Source: Roseiflexus sp. RS-1 (GTDB lineage: Bacteria > Chloroflexota > Chloroflexia > Chloroflexales > Roseiflexaceae). Taken from it: a stretch of DNA of 64,000 bases. The notes under the pieces were generated by a model. It saw only the letters and a program-made list of their open reading frames with translations, was not told the origin of the DNA and did not search any database. The DNA lies in contig NC_009523.1 of NCBI RefSeq assembly GCF_000016665.1, forward strand, positions 806,001 through 870,000, given 5' to 3'. The position numbers and the translations under genes were made by a program. Positions 1 through 8,314 of the stretch are shown piece by piece. Every line of letters begins with the position of its first letter. Within the stretch, counting starts at the first letter, position 1.

Positions 1-1084
1 TCAGGCGCACACTGCCGCCATCGCCATACAGGGTGCGGAAGAATCGTTCAAGACGGGTAAACATCTGATTACCGGTGGCCATCGTCGGCAGGGCAAAGAA
101 GATCTCATCTATTCCTCGGAGAGCGGCGATACGCCGTGCAAGCGCCAGAGCCGCTTCTGTCTTGCCCTCGCCGGTGGGAGCTTCGATAACGACCAGCGCC
201 GGTTGCCGCAAGTCATTGTCGGACAGGCGGTCTACGACTGCCTGTAACGGACGTGGCGCGATAGCCTGGAAAAGTGCGCGGAAATCCGAGTACTGCGGTT
301 GAGATCGGCTTGCCCGGAGATAATGTGTCGTCAGGGCGTTCTGCGCGCGCTGACGACTGAGCGACAGGTAGCAATGAATGTCCATTCCGGGTGTAGCCGG
401 GAAGTCGTGTTCATTCGAACCGATCCAGTCGCTCCAGACCAGCAGTCCGGTCAGTGCAACGGTCGCAGGGCGTGGTGCGACGGGTGTTCCAATGCGGTGC
501 AGCGGTTTATCTTCAGGCGCCAGCAGATCGCGAAGGAGAACGTAGCCCTGTTTCCGCCAGTCTCGCCAGCGAGATTCGCCACGTTCCACGTAATGCAATT
601 TCTTGCGCAGGTCTTCCATCGACTCGTCAACGAAGCGCCCGTGGTGTCCTCCCGTTGCATCACGGAAAATCCAGACCAGGTCTTGTGCGATCTCTGGTTC
701 ATTCTGAGCGAGATAATCATGAATCCAGAGCGCGCTGATCGCGGCATGGTGCAACTCCGGGGAGTGGGATCGAAATTGCACCCCTGCTCGAGTCAGACGT
801 TCGCGCTGGGCTTCGTCCTGCCCTTGAAAAGCAGCAGAGAGTTTGCCCAGATCGTGAAGCGCAATTAGAAATGGAAGCCAGGAGATCAATGCTTCTGGAT
901 CGGCGCCGCGCCAGGCATGCAGAAGCGCCTGACGCACCCGTTGCGGTCCGTGTCGCAGAAGCGCCTCGGCGACACATGCGACATCGAGCATATGAAAGAT
1001 CGCCGGATGAAATTGGGTAACCGGCGTACCTGGACGGGGGGTTTTTCCCCAGAATTGCAGGAGCAGCGGATCGATGCTTTTCAT
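1..1084 (-). CDS. cas3: CRISPR-associated nuclease/helicase Cas3 (5' part; gene runs off the left edge)
   Basis: Cas3 is the ssDNA nuclease-helicase that degrades targets marked by type I Cascade. The visible 361 codons give an N-terminal HD domain (H26, H31, D34, HDLGK at 77-81, paired His at 112-113, GGHHG at 145-149). The helicase follows, with Walker A APTGEGKT at 302-309 and motif Ia ALPTMAT at 331-337. The remaining helicase motifs lie outside the window. The ATG at 1084 shares one base with the upstream TGA (TGATG), so it is translationally coupled to the WYL regulator. The reading frame is open to the window edge. No CRISPR repeats are in this window; the rest of the locus should lie to the left. 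Confidence 0.93.
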   Translation of the reverse strand, partial: MKSIDPLLLQFWGKTPRPGTPVTQFHPAIFHMLDVACVAEALLRHGPQRVRQALLHAWRGADPEALISWLPFLIALHDLGKLSAAFQGQDEAQRERLTRAGVQFRSHSPELHHAAISALWIHDYLAQNEPEIAQDLVWIFRDATGGHHGRFVDESMEDLRKKLHYVERGESRWRDWRKQGYVLLRDLLAPEDKPLHRIGTPVAPRPATVALTGLLVWSDWIGSNEHDFPATPGMDIHCYLSLSRQRAQNALTTHYLRASRSQPQYSDFRALFQAIAPRPLQAVVDRLSDNDLRQPALVVIEAPTGEGKTEAALALARRIAALRGIDEIFFALPTMATGNQMFTRLERFFRTLYGDGGSVRL

Positions 1085-2082
1085 CAATGCGTTTCCTTGT
1101 GAGGTATGAGACCATACAGGCGAGCCTGTGCACGGACTTCTTCGATCATCTCGGCGCGAAGTTCGTCGGGAGCAAGCACTTCCACGGCAGCGCCCCATTG
1201 ACGGATCCAGGGTTTCATTTCTACGGTGCTCCCTACTCGCACGCTAAACAGGCATGAACCGTCAGGGCAATCCTCCAGACGCTGACTGACGTGCCAGACG
1301 CTTTCTTTGAGGCGTCGTACCACCTGGGGCGCAAACCGCAGGATTACTTCGATGGTTCCTTCATCACGCCAGATGACGCCCCAGGCCGAAGCAAGCAAAC
1401 GGATCGGATCGAACTCTTCAGGGATGGCAAACTGCTCATCAGTCAGGCGTATCGTGCGTATGCGCTCAACTTTGAGGGTCCGCAATTCGCTGCGCAGGTC
1501 ATCAAAGCCGATGACGTAGCATGCGTAGCCGATGCCGGAAGGCTCGATAAAGTAAGGTGCGAAGAGACGCTCGGTCATTTCGTCTTTACTGTAGGAGTGG
1601 TAGGACAGCCGCACCTTGCGCCCGGTCGCCCAACCCTGCGTCAGTACTTCAAGCGCCTCGACGTATTCACGCCGAACCGGTCGCTCACGCACGGCTGCCG
1701 CAGCACGCGCGATATGGTCGGCGATCAGCGGAGATTTGCTGCGCAGTGCGTCGCTCAGTTTGTCGAGGGCGCTTACAACATGCGGGTTATGTTCGTCACT
1801 ATGCCGGGACAACAGGCGAGCAGCCATATACAGCGCCAGCGCTTCGTCGTTGGAAATCTTCATTGTGTGAATGATCCGTCGGTGGTCAAGATGGTAGCGG
1901 CGCCCTTCCTTGATGAGACCTGTTCCACGTGCCTCAAGCAGATCAAGATCGCGCCGGATTGTATCGGGATCGACCCCGAATTCACGTGCCAGCTCAGAAG
2001 TAGTACATCCTCTTTTTTGATGCCTGGCGAGATAACGCTCGATGCCGTCGAGCCTTTCGTAGCGGGTTTCCGTCTTTGACAT
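1084..2082 (-). CDS. WYL-domain transcriptional regulator with N-terminal HTH, coupled to cas3
   Basis: Protein of 332 aa. An N-terminal winged helix-turn-helix (residues about 5-60, with TTSELAREFGVDPDTIRRDL as recognition region) is followed by a WYL-type ligand-sensing domain (about 140-210) and a C-terminal extension (WCX-like). I use the ATG at 2082 because an AAAGG lies 9 bases before it; the upstream alternative at 2130 adds 16 unlikely residues. Proteins of this class often control CRISPR-Cas or other defence operons in response to nucleic-acid or nucleotide ligands. The one-base overlap with cas3 makes Cas regulation the natural inference. An inverted repeat 40-75 bases upstream is a possible autoregulatory site. 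Confidence 0.88.
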   Translation of the reverse strand: MSKTETRYERLDGIERYLARHQKRGCTTSELAREFGVDPDTIRRDLDLLEARGTGLIKEGRRYHLDHRRIIHTMKISNDEALALYMAARLLSRHSDEHNPHVVSALDKLSDALRSKSPLIADHIARAAAAVRERPVRREYVEALEVLTQGWATGRKVRLSYHSYSKDEMTERLFAPYFIEPSGIGYACYVIGFDDLRSELRTLKVERIRTIRLTDEQFAIPEEFDPIRLLASAWGVIWRDEGTIEVILRFAPQVVRRLKESVWHVSQRLEDCPDGSCLFSVRVGSTVEMKPWIRQWGAAVEVLAPDELRAEMIEEVRAQARLYGLIPHKETH

Positions 2083-2124
2083 GCCTGCGCCTTTCCAGTT
2101 GTCTCTGGAATCAGGGTACCATGC

Positions 2125-2157
2125 GATCACCGCATAGTGTGCGGTTTTTTTGTGATC
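2125..2157. promoter_or_regulatory. nested inverted repeat upstream of the WYL gene (operator candidate)
   Basis: Outer arms GATCAC (2125-2130) and GTGATC (2152-2157) enclose an inner stem CCGCA/TGCGG (2130-2134, 2140-2144) and a T7 run. The position just upstream of the WYL start suits an autoregulatory operator. Read on the plus strand, the inner stem plus T-run could instead be a small terminator. Function is inferred. Confidence 0.4.
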
Positions 2158-2225
2158 ACAGGAATATTTTGAGGGAAATGCCGGAGATCATGCGGTTTGG
2201 TGAACGGTAAAGCAGCAGAAGGCTT

Positions 2226-2593
2226 CCCGCACCCTCAATTCCTCCACCCCGCCGCCAGCGTCGCCACCACGGCGCGGTGGTCCGAAACGCCGTCCCACGG
2301 TCCGACCGAGGCATCCAGGCAGACGATCCCGTTTGTGGTGAAGAGATGGTCGATACGCACGAACCAGGGTAGGACCGGAACTCCCCCGATTGTGCGATTG
2401 CCGGGCCATGTGAAGCCGGCGCCGCTGCCGCATTCCTGCCAGACATCCGACAGTGCGCCGTGTTGGAGGATGTGGTAGGCGCGATGAAACGGGGTGGCGT
2501 TCAGATCACCGGCGACGACCACCGGTGTGCGCTGCGCCTGGACGAAGGCGTTGATCGCTTCCGCCTGACGCTCACGTTCACCGATTGCTGCGG
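2226..2593. repeat. 368-bp direct duplication, copy A (EEP gene 3' end)
   Basis: Aligns without gaps to 3984-4351 (constant offset 1758) with only a handful of mismatches. It carries the last ~120 codons of the EEP gene. The two copies bracket a DUF433/DUF5615 pair and IS debris. Confidence 0.93.
2235..2593 (-). pseudogene. truncated duplicate of an EEP-family gene (C-terminal third only)
   Basis: The frame encodes the C-terminal ~120 residues of an endonuclease/exonuclease/phosphatase protein, including the GDLNATPFH and SDHRAV motifs. It is nearly identical to the C-terminus of the intact gene at 3993-5081. The N-terminal membrane segments and the first catalytic motifs are missing, and homology stops abruptly at 2593. 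No promoter or ribosome site is evident, so it is unlikely to be a working enzyme. Most differences between the copies are silent or conservative, suggesting a recent duplication. Confidence 0.85.
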
Positions 2594-2625
2594 CTTCCAC
2601 ATGGAGACCGACCAGGTTTAATGTT

Positions 2626-2700
2626 TCTGAGAACTGCTATATTTCTTCAAAGACCATACGCCCTCGGCTATCCAGGGCGAAGCCAGCCAGCGGCAGGCTA
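2626..2700 (-). repeat. decayed copy of the 116-bp palindromic element
   Basis: Contains the reversed left-end signature TTCTTCAAAGACCAT followed directly by ACGCCCTCGGCTATCCAGGG. The same junction is seen (inverted) at 8560-8580, where one element sits inside another. The rest is degraded. The following bases to 2841 hold no gene; 2727-2755 has a short degenerate repeat of GATCCGT-like words. Confidence 0.6.
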
Positions 2701-2841
2701 TTGCAGACAGAACGTCATCCGTGCCGATCCGTCGTATCCGTGCTGATCCGTGTTCTATTCCGCCGTGGGGCTGATGAAGGCGACCGGTGCGATCATTTGG
2801 AATAGTAGTGTTGTAGGAAGGAGACGATCCAGGCTATAGGC

Positions 2842-3162
2842 TCACACAGGAATTCGCAGGAGATCACCCGGTTGAATTGCTGACAATGCCTGCACAACAT
2901 TCGGCATAAGCAAGCGCAGTGTCTCGAATCGATTGTTAGCCGCCACGATAACAATAATTCCTAACGTTGTTGAACGCAGGTTCTGTTGATATGTCATATT
3001 CTGATCAGCAGTAATAAAGACATCGAAGGCAGTCTCGGCTAAACGCAGCAACTCGCCGTTTTTAGCGCCTGCCCAGCCCATCTCAGAGACAGTCAAGACG
3101 TCGTGGTCCGGCAGTTCATATTTGAGCTTACGCGGCAGGCATTCATCAAGCAAGATCTTCAT
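2842..3162 (-). CDS. DUF5615 PIN-like toxin-type protein (module 1)
   Basis: Protein of 106 aa. The N-terminus ILLDECLPRKL and the central ITADQNM motif carry the acidic residues typical of DUF5615 (PIN-like fold, presumed RNase). It starts at 3162, overlapping the end of the DUF433 gene by four bases. This is the usual antitoxin-first arrangement with translational coupling. It is closely similar to the protein at 35779-36087 and more distantly to 62367-62726. Toxin activity is inferred from family and context. Confidence 0.88.
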   Translation of the reverse strand: MKILLDECLPRKLKYELPDHDVLTVSEMGWAGAKNGELLRLAETAFDVFITADQNMTYQQNLRSTTLGIIVIVAANNRFETLRLLMPNVVQALSAIQPGDLLRIPV

Positions 3163-3374
3163 ACAGGTTGCGTTAACAACATCTGCTTGAGTTGTTCCAG
3201 AACTCCGACCGCCTGATCACGATGCACGGTCGGAAAGTCGTCGAGGAACTCCTGGAGGGAATAACCGCCTTCGAGATAGTCGAACAGCGTCTGCACCGGT
3301 ACCCGTGTGCCAGCAAACACCGGCGTTCCACCGAGAATCTCGTGATCCCGGATAATCAGATTTGGCTGAACCAT
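3159..3374 (-). CDS. DUF433 antitoxin-type DNA-binding protein (module 1)
   Basis: Protein of 71 aa with the DUF433 signature GTPVFAGTRVPVQTLFDYL, a compact helix-turn-helix-like fold found next to DUF5615 toxins. It probably neutralises the downstream partner and represses its own promoter. It shares 13 consecutive residues (GTRVPVQTLFDYL) with the module-2 protein at 35546, so the two modules are recent paralogues. Confidence 0.88.
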   Translation of the reverse strand: MVQPNLIIRDHEILGGTPVFAGTRVPVQTLFDYLEGGYSLQEFLDDFPTVHRDQAVGVLEQLKQMLLTQPV

Positions 3375-3475
3375 AATGCCGTCCTTTCACGCACTGGCTG
3401 TATGATAGCACAACCGGCACGCTTGTGGCGGTCGGGTTATTGTGTGAGGCGGTCTTCAAACAGGGGCAGTGTTTG

Positions 3476-3503
3476 AAGCGTGATCAAAAACCCGGATGTG
3501 TGG
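3476..3503. mobile_element. solitary IS end (same family as the IS5-type element at 36-37 kb)
   Basis: Positions 3476-3503 match the reverse complement of the right end of the IS at 36087-37000. They share the GATCA-N-AAACCCGGAT core followed by TGTGG. No matching transposase body is attached, so this is a deletion remnant. It sits at the edge of a second, different transposase relic. Confidence 0.65.
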
Positions 3504-3539
3504 CATTGATATTGAACATGGCTTTCTGATGAGGAGAAG

Positions 3540-3960
3540 AAGCGTATGCCGAATCGTGCCGCTTTCTGCGCTCCAGCGCCCCGACCGCACCTCAAGCTGC
3601 GCGTCCAGGGAAAAAAACTGCTGCGGCAGCCAGCGCAGCAGGAGTATCCGCGTTCTCTTTCTACCCTATCCGACGTGTGACATTCACCCCGTTCCGCTCT
3701 TTCCATCTCATTGGCGCGCCACTGTTTGGACACACTGGCGCCGCTGCGGGTTGCTGCGCTTCTTGATCTTCCATCGCGCTCGCCGCCAGCGCGCGGCTAA
3801 ACCGCTCATACACGTCCAGAGTCGTATCCTCGATCTGCGTCAGATTCGGTCGTTCGGTCTATTCCTCCCACGCCAGGAACGACTCGATCAATGCTTCATC
3901 CTGCGCCAACGGCGCAGCGCGCTTCTGTTCGCAAGTCCGTTTTATCATCGCACAAGCATC
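3540..3960 (-). pseudogene. degraded transposase fragment, ISKra4-like N-terminal zinc-finger region
   Basis: Read leftward and joined across at least two frameshifts, the region gives CPNSGAPMRW, then a GYSCCAGCRSSFFP stretch followed by LDAQLEV-like residues. This pattern of paired cysteines and 'FFPLD-QL' resembles the N-terminal part of ISKra4-type transposases. No full frame remains and there is a stop near 3850. The family name is a pattern judgement; that it is a broken coding relic is better supported. Confidence 0.5.
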
Positions 3961-3983
3961 GACGTCCCTAGACTGGCGCATTC

Positions 3984-4351
3984 CCCGCACCCTCAATTCC
4001 TCCACCCCGCCGCCAGCGTCGCCACCACGGCGCGGTGGTCCGAAACGCCGTCCCACGGTCCGACCGAGGCATCCAGGCAGACGATCCCGTTTGTGGTGAA
4101 GAGATGGTCGATACGCACGAACCAGGGTAGGACCGGAACTCCCCCGATTGTGCGATTGCCGGGCCATGTGAAGCCAGCGCCGCTGCCGCATTCCCTCCAG
4201 ACATCCGACAGTGCGCCATGTTCGAGGATGTGGTAGGCGCGATGAAACGGGGTCGCGTTCATATCACCGGCGACGACCACCGGTGTGCGCTGCGCCTGGA
4301 CGAAGGCGTTGATCGCTTCCGCCTGACGCTCACGTTCACCGATTGCTGCGG
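3984..4351. repeat. 368-bp direct duplication, copy B (inside the intact EEP gene)
   Basis: Partner of 2226-2593 in the same orientation, lying in the 3' end of the full-length EEP gene. It is the probable source copy because here the sequence continues in frame. Confidence 0.93.
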
Positions 4352-5081
4352 TCATATACTCGGACGGTCCGACCGGCGGGATAGCGTGGAAGTTGAGCAG
4401 GGTGATGGTCTGCCCCGGAGTGTCGATCTCGACCGCCTGCGGTGCGCCGATCCAGCGATCACCCGGCAGGCGTGCGGCGAGCGGGCGGAGCGGGAAGCGA
4501 CTGATAATCCCCATGCCGGTGACGCCCCACTGCGGATCGAGGAGCTGATAGGGGTATTCGTTCTTCAGATCGCGCTCGAGTGCGGCAGCAATCGAGGGGT
4601 TGAGTTCCTGAAGGGCGATAATGTCGGGTTGCGCGGCGCGAATTGCTGCAAGCACGCGATCCGTGCGCTCATTGCCGCCGTTGATGTTGAAGGTCATGAC
4701 CCTGAACGGCGCCCCTTGGGAGCTGAAACCGTAGCGCGCGGTGCTGAGCTGAAACCAGGGATCGATCAGCAGTGGTGCGCTGATGACGAACAGGGGGATG
4801 CTGAGGGCGACGGCGAACCAACGACGGGCGATGATCGCCGGCAGAATGAGCAGCGGAAGCGGCATGAGCAGGTACGGCGTGACGGCGTTCAGGAGGAACA
4901 GCCACCACCAGCGATCACCGAAGAGTGTCCTCGTGATCAGCCAGACGACAAGAAAGAGAAGGTAGACGATGACCGTAGCAAACAGGAGATTGAGCAGGAT
5001 GTGGCGCGTTCGATGTGAGGGTGGTTGCAGTGTGTCCACGAAAGCGATCCTTTCATCGTTGGTTTTGCGATGCATCCACAC
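3993..5081 (-). CDS. membrane-anchored endonuclease/exonuclease/phosphatase (EEP) family protein
   Basis: Protein of 362 aa. Three N-terminal hydrophobic segments (about 27-50, 57-85, 88-108) are followed by an EEP catalytic domain: MTFNINGG, IIALQEL, GDMNATPFH and a terminal SDHRAV. These match the Mg-dependent phosphodiesterase/nuclease fold (exonuclease III, synthetase-like). The substrate cannot be told from sequence. Start is GTG at 5081 or ATG at 5075; neither has a strong ribosome site. The last third is duplicated 1.4 kb downstream as a pseudogene. Confidence 0.88.
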   Translation of the reverse strand: MWMHRKTNDERIAFVDTLQPPSHRTRHILLNLLFATVIVYLLFLVVWLITRTLFGDRWWWLFLLNAVTPYLLMPLPLLILPAIIARRWFAVALSIPLFVISAPLLIDPWFQLSTARYGFSSQGAPFRVMTFNINGGNERTDRVLAAIRAAQPDIIALQELNPSIAAALERDLKNEYPYQLLDPQWGVTGMGIISRFPLRPLAARLPGDRWIGAPQAVEIDTPGQTITLLNFHAIPPVGPSEYMTAAIGERERQAEAINAFVQAQRTPVVVAGDMNATPFHRAYHILEHGALSDVWRECGSGAGFTWPGNRTIGGVPVLPWFVRIDHLFTTNGIVCLDASVGPWDGVSDHRAVVATLAAGWRN

Positions 5082-5218
5082 TGAATCTAACGCCGCTGGT
5101 TGGTGACCAGTTCCAATATTGGGCGTCTGGTGTTATTGCAATTCTCAGATACATTGTCCCGTCCAGGCCTGCCGTGTCGCGCGAGGCGCCTGCTTCCAGC
5201 AAAGTGTAGACCGAAATG

Positions 5219-5334
5219 ATGGTCTTTGAAGAAATAATCCGGTATAGCCCGCGCAGGCGGGCTTTGCCCTGGTTAGCCGAGGGCTTCAGCCCCACGGCTA
5301 GCGCAGTATAGCGGATTTAATTTTCAATCTCCAT
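5219..5334 (+). mobile_element. 116-bp palindromic element inserted at the centre of a GACCGAAAT palindrome
   Basis: Begins ATGGTCTTTGA and ends TCAATCTCCAT, 116 bp. Internally it has a GCCCGC/GCGGGC hairpin and a long GCTAGCCG...CGGCTAGC hairpin with GGGCT-TC-AGCCC at its tip. The flanks are GACCGAAATG and TATTTCGGTC. Together these make a palindrome like the empty 20-bp palindromes at 37521-37619. No coding capacity; it looks like a non-autonomous mobile or REP-like element. The remaining gap (5082-5634) shows no gene, only this element and the promoter below; 5394-5415 is repeated in reverse at about 37470. Confidence 0.8.
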
Positions 5335-5515
5335 TATTTCGGTCATCGCGTGGGGCGCGCCATTTCCAGGAGTGTTCAGCCTCGTCCAATAGATTCAACC
5401 TTTGTGAGAACCGCTGTGGAAAATACGAAGGCGGTTTCGGGCGTAAGCAATTACACTTTTTGCTTGCATGAATGCCCTCTTTGCCTTGTTAGTGCGTTAT
5501 ATCTCAAAAAAGGTG

Positions 5516-5543
5516 TTGACTTTTTTCATGCGTATGGTAGAAT
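5516..5543 (+). promoter_or_regulatory. sigma70-type promoter for the TPR-membrane gene
   Basis: TTGACT (5516-5521), a 16-bp spacer and TAGAAT (5538-5543), in an AT-rich pocket about 90 bases before the start at 5635. It is one of the clearer promoters in the window. Confidence 0.65.
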
Positions 5544-5634
5544 AGCGCCGATTGAGGGGTAACGATGCAAACATGTTCTCCCAACCACCACGGGCACATG
5601 CACAACACCCGCTGCTCAGCAGGAAGGAATACCC

Positions 5635-6942
5635 ATGGCGGAGCCAGAAACTCTTCTGCAGCTAGGGATCGACGCGGCGCGCGAAGGGAACCGTGAGGAA
5701 GCGCGCAATTTGTTCAGTCTGCTCACCCGCCAGGAGCCGGACAATGTCCAGGCGTGGCTCTGGCTTGCCGGTGTCGCCGAAGGACCGGAACAGCGCCGTG
5801 CTGCCCTTGAACGGGTGATCGAACTCGATCCGAACAACGAGATGGCGATCAAGGGGCTACAGGCGATGGGCGTGCCGCTGCCAAAACGCGGCAACGAACG
5901 CGCGCCCGCCGCGCCGCCGCCAACTCCCGCTCCTGCCGCGCCGCCAGCGCCGGAAGCCCCGGCAAAGCCTGCGGCAGCAATGAGCGATGAAGAGCAGTTC
6001 GCCGCAGAACTCGATGCTGCGTTCGAGGATTACGATGCGCTGCCGCGCGCCGCGCCGCCGCCACGCGCCGAACAACCGCCCGAAGAAGCCGGCAAACTGC
6101 CGCCAATGCCGCCGCGCGCCTCGCCTGTCCCGCCGCGCGCTGCGTCATCTTCACCACGGTCTTCCGCCACTCGCGCTGACGATGACGAAGAAGAGCCGCC
6201 GCGTCGGGGTCCCAGTCCACTGCTCTGGGTTCTGCTGGGCATCATTGCGCTGGTGCTGATCGTGTTCCTTGTGATTCAACTCTTCTTCCCGCCAGGTGCG
6301 CCCGCGCCTGTGTCGCCGACACAGGTCGTCGAACAACCAACCGAGCCGGTCACAGCGCCAACTCCTGCGGTCGAGACGACGCCGCCGGCTGCTGAGGCGA
6401 CGCCGCAACCCGGCGATGCAACGCCGGAATCAACGCCGGGTGAGCAACCGACCGCTGCACCGCCTGCGGATCAACCGACTCCGGTTCCAGCGCCGGTCAT
6501 TCCTCCAGAACAGGCGCAACCGGCGCCGGTTCCGATCGGGACGGTTCTCCAGGCGGATGGCTGGAACTACACCTACCCGAACCAGTTGTATGCCCTGGCG
6601 CTCGGTCCGAGTGTCGCCAACTTTACCGCCGAGAAAGGCGCGTTCCTGCACGTGCTGGTGTTTGTTGCCAACAATACCGGAACAGCCCAGCCGTTGCCGC
6701 GCGATTTCTTCGTCCTCAAGGATGCGCAAGGGCGGGTGTACCAGGCACGACCGGAGGTGTCGAGTGCGGCAGTGCGCCCCAGCGTGAATGCGGACGTCGG
6801 GCACGAAACGGCTATTCCGGCAAATGGGTTGACAACCAGCGTCTACCTGGTATTCGATGTCGCTCCCGACGCGACCGACCTGATGCTGTTTGCGCGGAAC
6901 AAGCCGGATCAGGGCTTCCTGGTGATCGGTGCAGTGCGCTGA
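5635..6942 (+). CDS. TPR / Pro-rich / single-pass membrane protein with C-terminal extracellular domain
   Basis: Protein of 435 aa. TPR-like helices occupy residues 1-80, followed by an Ala/Pro-rich linker and one transmembrane helix (about 196-218). A Pro/Thr-rich stalk and a C-terminal beta domain of ~130 residues (DUF4352-like, starting near VLQADGW) complete it. The layout puts the TPRs inside and the beta domain outside. The ribosome site AGGAAGGA is 6 bases before the ATG. The next gene has the same architecture, so the two are likely co-transcribed paralogues. Function unknown; a scaffold or envelope sensor is possible. Confidence 0.85.
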   Translation: MAEPETLLQLGIDAAREGNREEARNLFSLLTRQEPDNVQAWLWLAGVAEGPEQRRAALERVIELDPNNEMAIKGLQAMGVPLPKRGNERAPAAPPPTPAPAAPPAPEAPAKPAAAMSDEEQFAAELDAAFEDYDALPRAAPPPRAEQPPEEAGKLPPMPPRASPVPPRAASSSPRSSATRADDDEEEPPRRGPSPLLWVLLGIIALVLIVFLVIQLFFPPGAPAPVSPTQVVEQPTEPVTAPTPAVETTPPAAEATPQPGDATPESTPGEQPTAAPPADQPTPVPAPVIPPEQAQPAPVPIGTVLQADGWNYTYPNQLYALALGPSVANFTAEKGAFLHVLVFVANNTGTAQPLPRDFFVLKDAQGRVYQARPEVSSAAVRPSVNADVGHETAIPANGLTTSVYLVFDVAPDATDLMLFARNKPDQGFLVIGAVR

Positions 6943-6956
6943 AGTCCCCCGGTTCT

Positions 6957-8273
6957 ATGACCGATACTCAACGCAATCCGCTCTCCGCAGCCGCCGTGCG
7001 TTCGTTGTTGACCGCGGCGGCGCGTTTGCGTCAACAAGGCGACATCCAGCGCGCGCAGGTTCTTCTGCGCGCGCTGGTTGCGCAGCGCCCCGACGATCCG
7101 CGGGTGTGGCGCGCGCTTGCCGATGTCGCAGAGAGTGAGGAAGAACGACGCGCGGCGCTGCGCCGCGTGGTTCTGCTGGTGCGCGCATCGAGCGCGCCTC
7201 CGCCTGCGGGATCGTCGCCATCTGCCGCTGCTCCGCCCGCAACGCCTCCCCCGGTCACGCCGTCCCCGCCACCCGCCGCTGCAGCGCCATCGTCCGGTTC
7301 GCCGCCATCATCCGCTGTTGATCCCCACGTGCAGTCAGCGGTTGCGCCGCCTCCCCTGCCACCTGCCGCCGCTGCGCCGTCGCCTGCAGCATCTCAATCT
7401 GTTCCTTCCGCTCCGGTTGATCAGACGTCAACGGTGCGACCGGAGCGGACAGCACTGCCTTTTCCCAGGCGGTATGCCTGGATCGGAATAGCCATAACCG
7501 GCGCGGCGCTGCTGATCGTTGCGGGGTTGCTGGCGAATGCGCGCTTTCTGGCCACGAATGTTCGCCCTGAACCGACCCCGCCGCTGGCGACGCTGGAAGC
7601 GACCGGTGATGCGGCATCGGCTGCGCCATCGCCCGACGTTCCGCCTCCCTCACCCGTCGTCGCTGCTGCAACGCCGGTTGCACCATCCCCGGTAACGGTG
7701 GCGCCGACCGGCGCACCTGTCACACCAATCGTTCCCTCCCTGCCAGCATCGACACTGGCACCGACTTTTCCGCCACCGCCAGCATCGACACTGGCGCCAA
7801 CTGGCGCACCTGTCACACCAACCGTTTCGCTACCGCCGACATCGACACCGGCGCCAACCCTTCCACCAGGAACCGTTATCCTGCGCGATGTCTGGACCCT
7901 CACCCTGCTGCGACCAGACCATGCCGTTGTGCTGAATGGTCCGATCGGGTCGCGCCAGCCAAATGGGCGCTTCATCCTGGCGCTGGTTGCGGTCGGGAAC
8001 GGCGGTGCAACCGAAGCGGTCGCACCGGAGACGCTGTTCGCCCTGGTTGACCATCGCGGCAACCGTTATCTGCCCGAACCAGCGCTCTCGACACTCTACC
8101 TCGAAACGTTTGGACGTGGCGTCTATGGCGATTTCAGTCTCGGTGAAGCAATCCCTACCGGGATCGGTCAGGTAAGCGTTCCGGTGATCTTCGAGGTGCC
8201 GCTCGATGCACGCGGTTTGTCGTTGCATCTGGGAGACTCGGTTGCAGGATGGCCCGTTCAGGGTCTGCCGTGA
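6957..8273 (+). CDS. TPR / Pro-rich / membrane protein, paralogue of the preceding gene
   Basis: Protein of 438 aa beginning 14 bases after the previous stop. It repeats that layout: an N-terminal TPR-like pair (about 10-85), a Pro/Ala/Ser linker, a membrane helix (about 173-192), and a Pro/Thr stalk with near-repeats of STLAPTGAPVTP. A C-terminal beta domain starts near VILRDVWTLTLL. The stalk sequence is internally repetitive and probably length-variable. No clear ribosome site is visible, so coupling to the upstream gene is likely. Function unknown. Confidence 0.84.
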   Translation: MTDTQRNPLSAAAVRSLLTAAARLRQQGDIQRAQVLLRALVAQRPDDPRVWRALADVAESEEERRAALRRVVLLVRASSAPPPAGSSPSAAAPPATPPPVTPSPPPAAAAPSSGSPPSSAVDPHVQSAVAPPPLPPAAAAPSPAASQSVPSAPVDQTSTVRPERTALPFPRRYAWIGIAITGAALLIVAGLLANARFLATNVRPEPTPPLATLEATGDAASAAPSPDVPPPSPVVAAATPVAPSPVTVAPTGAPVTPIVPSLPASTLAPTFPPPPASTLAPTGAPVTPTVSLPPTSTPAPTLPPGTVILRDVWTLTLLRPDHAVVLNGPIGSRQPNGRFILALVAVGNGGATEAVAPETLFALVDHRGNRYLPEPALSTLYLETFGRGVYGDFSLGEAIPTGIGQVSVPVIFEVPLDARGLSLHLGDSVAGWPVQGLP

Positions 8274-8314
8274 CCGACGTTCCACATCCGGAGATACACA
8301 TCGTTGTCAATCGT

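Noticed and set aside
3496-4236. 246-aa rightward ORF spanning IS debris and the EEP 3' end
   Set aside because: It is antisense to the intact EEP gene in its second half and to the transposase relic in its first half.
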